Shown here piece after piece: positions 63,001 through 64,000 of a stretch of 64,000 bases of DNA (positions are counted from its first letter, which is position 1; each line of letters starts with the position of its first letter). Source of the stretch: Acidisarcina sp963790505 (lineage in GTDB: Bacteria; Acidobacteriota; Terriglobia; Terriglobales; Acidobacteriaceae); assembly GCA_963790505.1 (NCBI GenBank), contig CAWBOT010000002.1:682001-746000 (forward strand). The letters run 5' to 3'. The notes under the pieces were generated by a model. That model was not told the DNA's origin. It saw only the letters and a list, made by a program, of their open reading frames with translations, and ran no database searches. The translations under genes and the position numbers were made by a program.

Positions 63001-64000
63001 ATGATGGTCGATTCAATGCGCGATGTGCTGATGGGGATTGCCGCGATTCCTTTTATCTACTACGCCCTGGCGCTGGTCAGCTCGGGGCGGTTTTTTTTCG
63101 CGAGGCGCCCAGCCGCAGAGAACGCGGGCGGATTCGAACCGCCGATCAGCAATCTTAAGCCGGTGCGCGGGCTCGATCCCGATGCTTACGAGAACTATGC
63201 CAGCTTCTGCCGGCAGGACTATCCCAACTACGAAATTCTTTTCTGCGTCGGCGACGATACCGATCCGGTGCTGCCGGTGCTGCAACGGCTTATCCGCGAC
63301 TTCCCTGCGACGAACATCCGGATCGTCATCGGCTCAGGCCGGATCGCCACCAACGACAAGGTCGCCAAGCTGGCGCGCATGACTCAGGAGGCCGCCTACG
63401 AGCACCTGGTGATCAGCGACAGCGATGTGCGCGTCGAGCCAGGCTATCTGCGCAAGCTGATCGCGCCGCTCGCCAATCCCGAGGTCGGGGCGGTCACCTG
63501 CCTTTATGTGCCGACTAATGAGACCAGCTGGGTGCAGCGGCTGCAGGACGTTGGCATGTTGTCGGACTTTTATCCGGGGATCCTCGTAGCGAAGCAATTG
63601 GACGGGGTAAAGTTTGCCCTGGGCCCGACGATCGCAACGACGCGCACGCGACTGCGCAACTTCGGCGGCTACGAAGCCATCGAGAATCGTCCGGCAGACG
63701 ATTTGCTGGTGGGACGTCTGATCGCGGAGCAGGGCTGTGAGGTTGTGCTGCTGCCCTATGCTATTTCGACCGTGCCCGATTATCAGTCGCTGCGGGAGCT
63801 CTTCTATAAGCGCCTGCGCTGGATCACGGTGATGCGGCATATGCGCCCGTGGGGGCATGTAGGGCTCATCTTTACCCTGGGGCTGCCCTGGGCGCTGCTC
63901 GCAGTTGCGCTGATGCCCACCCGCGAGGTAGCGGCGGCGTACCTTGGCGGATACTTCGCGATCCGCAGTTTGCTGACGCTACTGGTTGGATCGTTTGGGC
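63001..64000 (+). CDS. hpnI: GT21 glycosyltransferase, HpnI/ceramide glucosyltransferase-like (3' end outside window)
   Basis: The frame is open from ATG 63001 (other in-frame ATGs at 63004 and 63016) to the window end, 333 codons. An N-terminal helix (VLMGIAAIPFIYYALALV) is followed by the GT2/21 domain: PPISNLKPVRGLDPDAYENYASFCRQDYPNYEILFCVGDD, DxD-type VISDSDVRVEP, GVKFALGPTIATTR, RPADDLLVGRLIAEQG and the (K)xxRW motif KRLRW. C-terminal helices then begin. HpnI adds N-acetylglucosamine to bacteriohopanetetrol. A ceramide-glucosyltransferase role cannot be excluded. Confidence 0.75.
   Translation, partial: MMVDSMRDVLMGIAAIPFIYYALALVSSGRFFFARRPAAENAGGFEPPISNLKPVRGLDPDAYENYASFCRQDYPNYEILFCVGDDTDPVLPVLQRLIRDFPATNIRIVIGSGRIATNDKVAKLARMTQEAAYEHLVISDSDVRVEPGYLRKLIAPLANPEVGAVTCLYVPTNETSWVQRLQDVGMLSDFYPGILVAKQLDGVKFALGPTIATTRTRLRNFGGYEAIENRPADDLLVGRLIAEQGCEVVLLPYAISTVPDYQSLRELFYKRLRWITVMRHMRPWGHVGLIFTLGLPWALLAVALMPTREVAAAYLGGYFAIRSLLTLLVGSFG

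Noticed and set aside
63123..63147. tRNA T-arm-like sequence ggattcgaacc
   Set aside because: It lies inside the HpnI-like coding frame and no acceptor, D or anticodon arms can be built around it.

Overview
The window is GC-rich bacterial chromosomal DNA. It most likely comes from an acidobacterium of the Terriglobia/Acidobacteriaceae type. This is an inference from gene content: a secreted S53 (sedolisin) peptidase with Ig-like repeats and an internal membrane/arginine segment, paired carboxypeptidase-regulatory-like surface proteins, a hopanoid-type GT21 glycosyltransferase, and many short conserved membrane proteins. No rRNA, tRNA, CRISPR array or replication origin was seen.

Layout. 0-0.5 kb: the left edge carries the start of an ISNCY-type transposase and its terminal region, followed by a near-perfect 28-bp palindrome. 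0.5-4.5 kb: MATE efflux pump, secreted amidohydrolase, and a MetE-like methyltransferase. 4.7-11.6 kb: leucine-catabolism genes (methylcrotonyl-CoA carboxylase beta type, HMG-CoA lyase, enoyl-CoA hydratase). These are interrupted by a HEAT-repeat gene, a DUF1801 gene, a relic Phd/YefM antitoxin and a 1.05-kb segment between 21-bp direct repeats. 11.6-14.8 kb: oxidoreductases and membrane proteins. 15-18.6 kb: a secreted protein made of eight 22-residue repeats, divergent from an ATP-grasp-like gene, then a PilZ protein and a response regulator whose phospho-acceptor Asp is Glu. 18.6-25.6 kb: MarR regulator, MFS transporter, two carboxypeptidase-regulatory-like proteins, and a nucleoside permease-family protein. 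25.7-33.7 kb: a complete reductive pyrimidine-degradation cluster (PreT/PreA, dihydropyrimidinase, beta-ureidopropionase, class III aminotransferase, NCS1 permease). 33.7-44.8 kb: esterases, YmdB, Rrf2, S53 peptidase, LemA/TPM, DUF4142, FetAB. 44.8-57 kb: oligopeptidase, polyphosphate kinase, SPFH/RHH pair, luciferase-like monooxygenase, DUF255 protein, M20 peptidase. 57-64 kb: a hydrolase, glycerate kinase, ribokinase, nucleoside hydrolase and nicotinate phosphoribosyltransferase, then an HpnI-like gene running off the right end.

How the genes work together. The strongest theme is nucleoside and nucleobase use: import (NUP and NCS1 families), base release (nucleoside hydrolase), ribose capture (ribokinase), reductive pyrimidine breakdown to beta-alanine/beta-aminoisobutyrate, and nicotinate salvage. 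A second theme is branched-chain amino-acid catabolism.

Sequence quality. Nine genes between 25.7 and 55.7 kb are broken by single-base-type frameshifts, although their residues are otherwise conserved. The shifts are densest in the pyrimidine operon, polyphosphate kinase and the DUF255 gene. The 1-25 kb part shows almost none and the 57-64 kb part none. Because active-site residues survive in every broken gene, local sequencing or assembly error is more likely than gene decay. The broken genes are annotated as whole loci and marked as frameshifted.
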